Shown: piece after piece, positions 62,948 through 64,000 of the stretch
How the letters are laid out: each line of letters starts with the position of its first letter
Numbering within the stretch: the stretch's first letter is position 1
NCBI RefSeq assembly: GCF_022458895.1
Contig: NZ_JAINFL010000003.1
Coordinates: 62,001 to 126,000, forward strand
Source of the DNA: Roseihalotalea indica
GTDB lineage: Bacteria > Bacteroidota > Bacteroidia > Cytophagales > Cyclobacteriaceae
DNA: 64,000 nucleotides
Direction of reading: 5' to 3'
The notes under the pieces: model-generated
Told to the model about the DNA's origin: nothing
Seen by the model: only the letters and a program-made list of their open reading frames with translations
Database searches by the model: none
Program-made: the position numbers and the translations under genes

Positions 62948-63697
62948 TTAGTAAATAGAGTCTAGTATATCTTTAACTTTTGGGCCGTAGTCTTCGGTGT
63001 TTTTAATAATTTCAAAGTGGCGAGTGGCTTCTTCCTTGTTATTCAATTTCAGGTAAGCCATTCCCAAATCCCAGTGGGTGCGCAAACGGGTTCGCTCGTC
63101 TATATCCTGGTATGTTAAAGCATGTTGCAGGGCTTCGGTTGCTTCTTGCGGCTGATTATTACTAAGATAGGCATTTCCCAAGTATAACCAAACGTAAGGG
63201 CGGTCTTCCTGGGTGCTGGCTTGGCGAAATAGTTCAATAGCCTGCTCGTATTGTTTTTCATAATACGCCTCAAAAGCAGCTGGTAATACCCAGGCACCAT
63301 CTTGCTCGCCCCGGTTTGCGCCACCCAGCGCCTGGTAAGGTTCGTAATGCTTCTCAAACAGCCGGGCATACACGCGCTCGTCCTGGTTCCAGTAATAGGG
63401 CACTCCCACAATCAGTAATAGGAGACTTGCAGCCACACCCCGGAAGAGCCATTTTGTCACGTTGGGGTGGTTTTCCGATTCAAAGTTCGCTACTTCCGCT
63501 TCCAGTGCTCTTACCTTCTGCCAGGCTTCCTGCTCGCCCTGGTAGCGGATTCCCTCGGCAATAGATTGGTATTCCTCCAGCCGCTGGCGTAACGTTTCCT
63601 TCTGATAAAGTTCGGTTTCAAAATCCACTCTTTCGGTTTCCGTCATTTCTTCATCCAGGTAACGTTGAATCATTCTATCGTATTCATTGTCAATCAT
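62948..63697 (-). CDS. Membrane anti-sigma factor with periplasmic TPR domain
   Basis: Protein of 249 residues that should sequester the sigma factor encoded upstream. Residues 1-70 are the cytoplasmic anti-sigma part (YDRMIQRYLDEEMTETERVDFETELYQKETLRQRL, the usual start of Bacteroidota anti-sigma proteins). One membrane helix follows (about 84-104, WLFRGVAASLLLLIVGVPYYW). Residues about 120-249 carry TPR motifs (FEAYYEKQYEQAIELFRQAS, VWLYLGNAYLSNNQPQEATEALQHAL, WDLGMAYLKLNNKEEATRHFE) on the periplasmic side. The start codon ATG at 63697 overlaps the sigma-factor stop codon in ATGA, so translation is coupled. The TPR region is a natural docking partner for the TPR-CHAT protein nearby; that is inference. 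Confidence 0.88.
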   Translation of the reverse strand: MIDNEYDRMIQRYLDEEMTETERVDFETELYQKETLRQRLEEYQSIAEGIRYQGEQEAWQKVRALEAEVANFESENHPNVTKWLFRGVAASLLLLIVGVPYYWNQDERVYARLFEKHYEPYQALGGANRGEQDGAWVLPAAFEAYYEKQYEQAIELFRQASTQEDRPYVWLYLGNAYLSNNQPQEATEALQHALTYQDIDERTRLRTHWDLGMAYLKLNNKEEATRHFEIIKNTEDYGPKVKDILDSIY

Positions 63698-64000
63698 CTA
63701 TTCTGGGAATTGTCGTCTAACATTTTTCTCAGCCGCTGCATGCATTTATACTTTTGGTTTTTAGTAGTGGCTGCGTTTTTATACCCTAACCTTTCCGTAA
63801 TATACTCCATGCTGCGGTTTTCGTAGTAAACCATCATCAGGATTTGCCGGCAGGGCTCGCCTAGCTTATTTAGTGCTTCTTCCATTCGCTCGTATATGTG
63901 TTCTTTTTCTTTTTTTTGGTCGGTTTCCTGTTCATAGTCTTTCGTTTGTTCTTCTATCAGGGTATGTTCATATCGGCTATCATCCCGCTGCTGTTGATAA
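63694..64000 (-). CDS. ECF sigma factor (partial, N-terminus outside window)
   Basis: The last 101 codons of a sigma-70-family regulator. Region 4 is visible: RMEEALNKLGEPCRQILMMVYYEN (start of the region-4 helix bundle), SMEYITERLGYKNAATTKNQKYKCMQRLRKML (HTH and recognition helix). The stop codon TGA at 63694-63696 overlaps the anti-sigma start. The frame is open at base 64000, so regions 2 and the start are outside the window. It heads the operon that ends with the two paralogous proteins. Confidence 0.93.
   Translation of the reverse strand, partial: YQQQRDDSRYEHTLIEEQTKDYEQETDQKKEKEHIYERMEEALNKLGEPCRQILMMVYYENRSMEYITERLGYKNAATTKNQKYKCMQRLRKMLDDNSQNR

Noticed and set aside
58659..64000. 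Idea that the CHAT locus is a type III-E CRISPR (Craspase) system
   Set aside because: No CRISPR repeats and no Cas7-11 gene are present, and the CHAT protein carries a signal peptide and membrane anchor; only the general logic of a CHAT protease gating a sigma factor is borrowed.

Overview
The window is about 46-47% GC and reads as a chromosome segment of a free-living, polysaccharide-degrading Bacteroidota, most likely of the order Cytophagales. The support is two SusC/SusD pairs, a hybrid two-component regulator, FecI/FecR-type signalling, a type IX secretion sorting domain on a xylanase, Bacteroidota-style DUF3823 and DUF998 proteins, and weak Shine-Dalgarno sites. No tRNA, rRNA, insertion sequence, prophage or CRISPR array was seen.

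Layout. 1-5.9 kb: a minus-strand cell-surface-signalling locus (ECF sigma factor, FecR anti-sigma factor, SusC with an STN domain, SusD cut by the window edge). 6.1-9.4 kb: small plus-strand genes (an unknown beta-rich protein, a kinase-fold protein, a HAD-IIA protein with an altered motif, a GNAT). 9.4-13.7 kb: a 1174-residue GH10 xylanase behind a 700-bp control region with three CG-centred operator-like sites. 13.9-17.0 kb: a five-PAS histidine kinase overlapping a receiver protein. 17.3-19.6 kb: lspA and a nucleotidyltransferase/GHMP-kinase fusion. 19.8-28.5 kb: minus-strand housekeeping and stress genes (SOD, DUF5996, DUF4241, AAC(3)-I-like, sugar O-acetyltransferase, GAF kinase, GNAT, VOC, RhlE helicase, cold-shock protein). 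29-39.8 kb: mixed accessory genes, including a MntA/HepT toxin-antitoxin pair, an LpoB/COG3014 lipoprotein pair, and a beta-barrel protein with a Lys/Arg-rich tail.

40-57 kb is a complete arabinan-type polysaccharide utilisation locus, all on the minus strand: hybrid two-component sensor, SusC, SusD, DUF3823 lipoprotein, two GH51 arabinofuranosidases and two GH43 arabinanases. The likely flow is that the periplasmic propeller of the sensor detects arabino-oligosaccharides, SusCD imports them, surface GH43 enzymes cut the backbone, and GH51 enzymes release arabinose.

58.6-64 kb is the least conventional part. A secreted, membrane-anchored TPR-CHAT cysteine protease converges on an operon of ECF sigma factor, TPR-bearing membrane anti-sigma factor and two paralogous cytoplasmic proteins that share a near-identical N-terminus and a conserved C-terminal block. 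I propose it as a candidate protease-gated sigma-factor system; that link is inference. Several long intergenic palindromes (26.2, 27.9, 36.8, 39.9 and 52.5 kb) and an 8-bp tandem repeat (29.6 kb) are also recorded.
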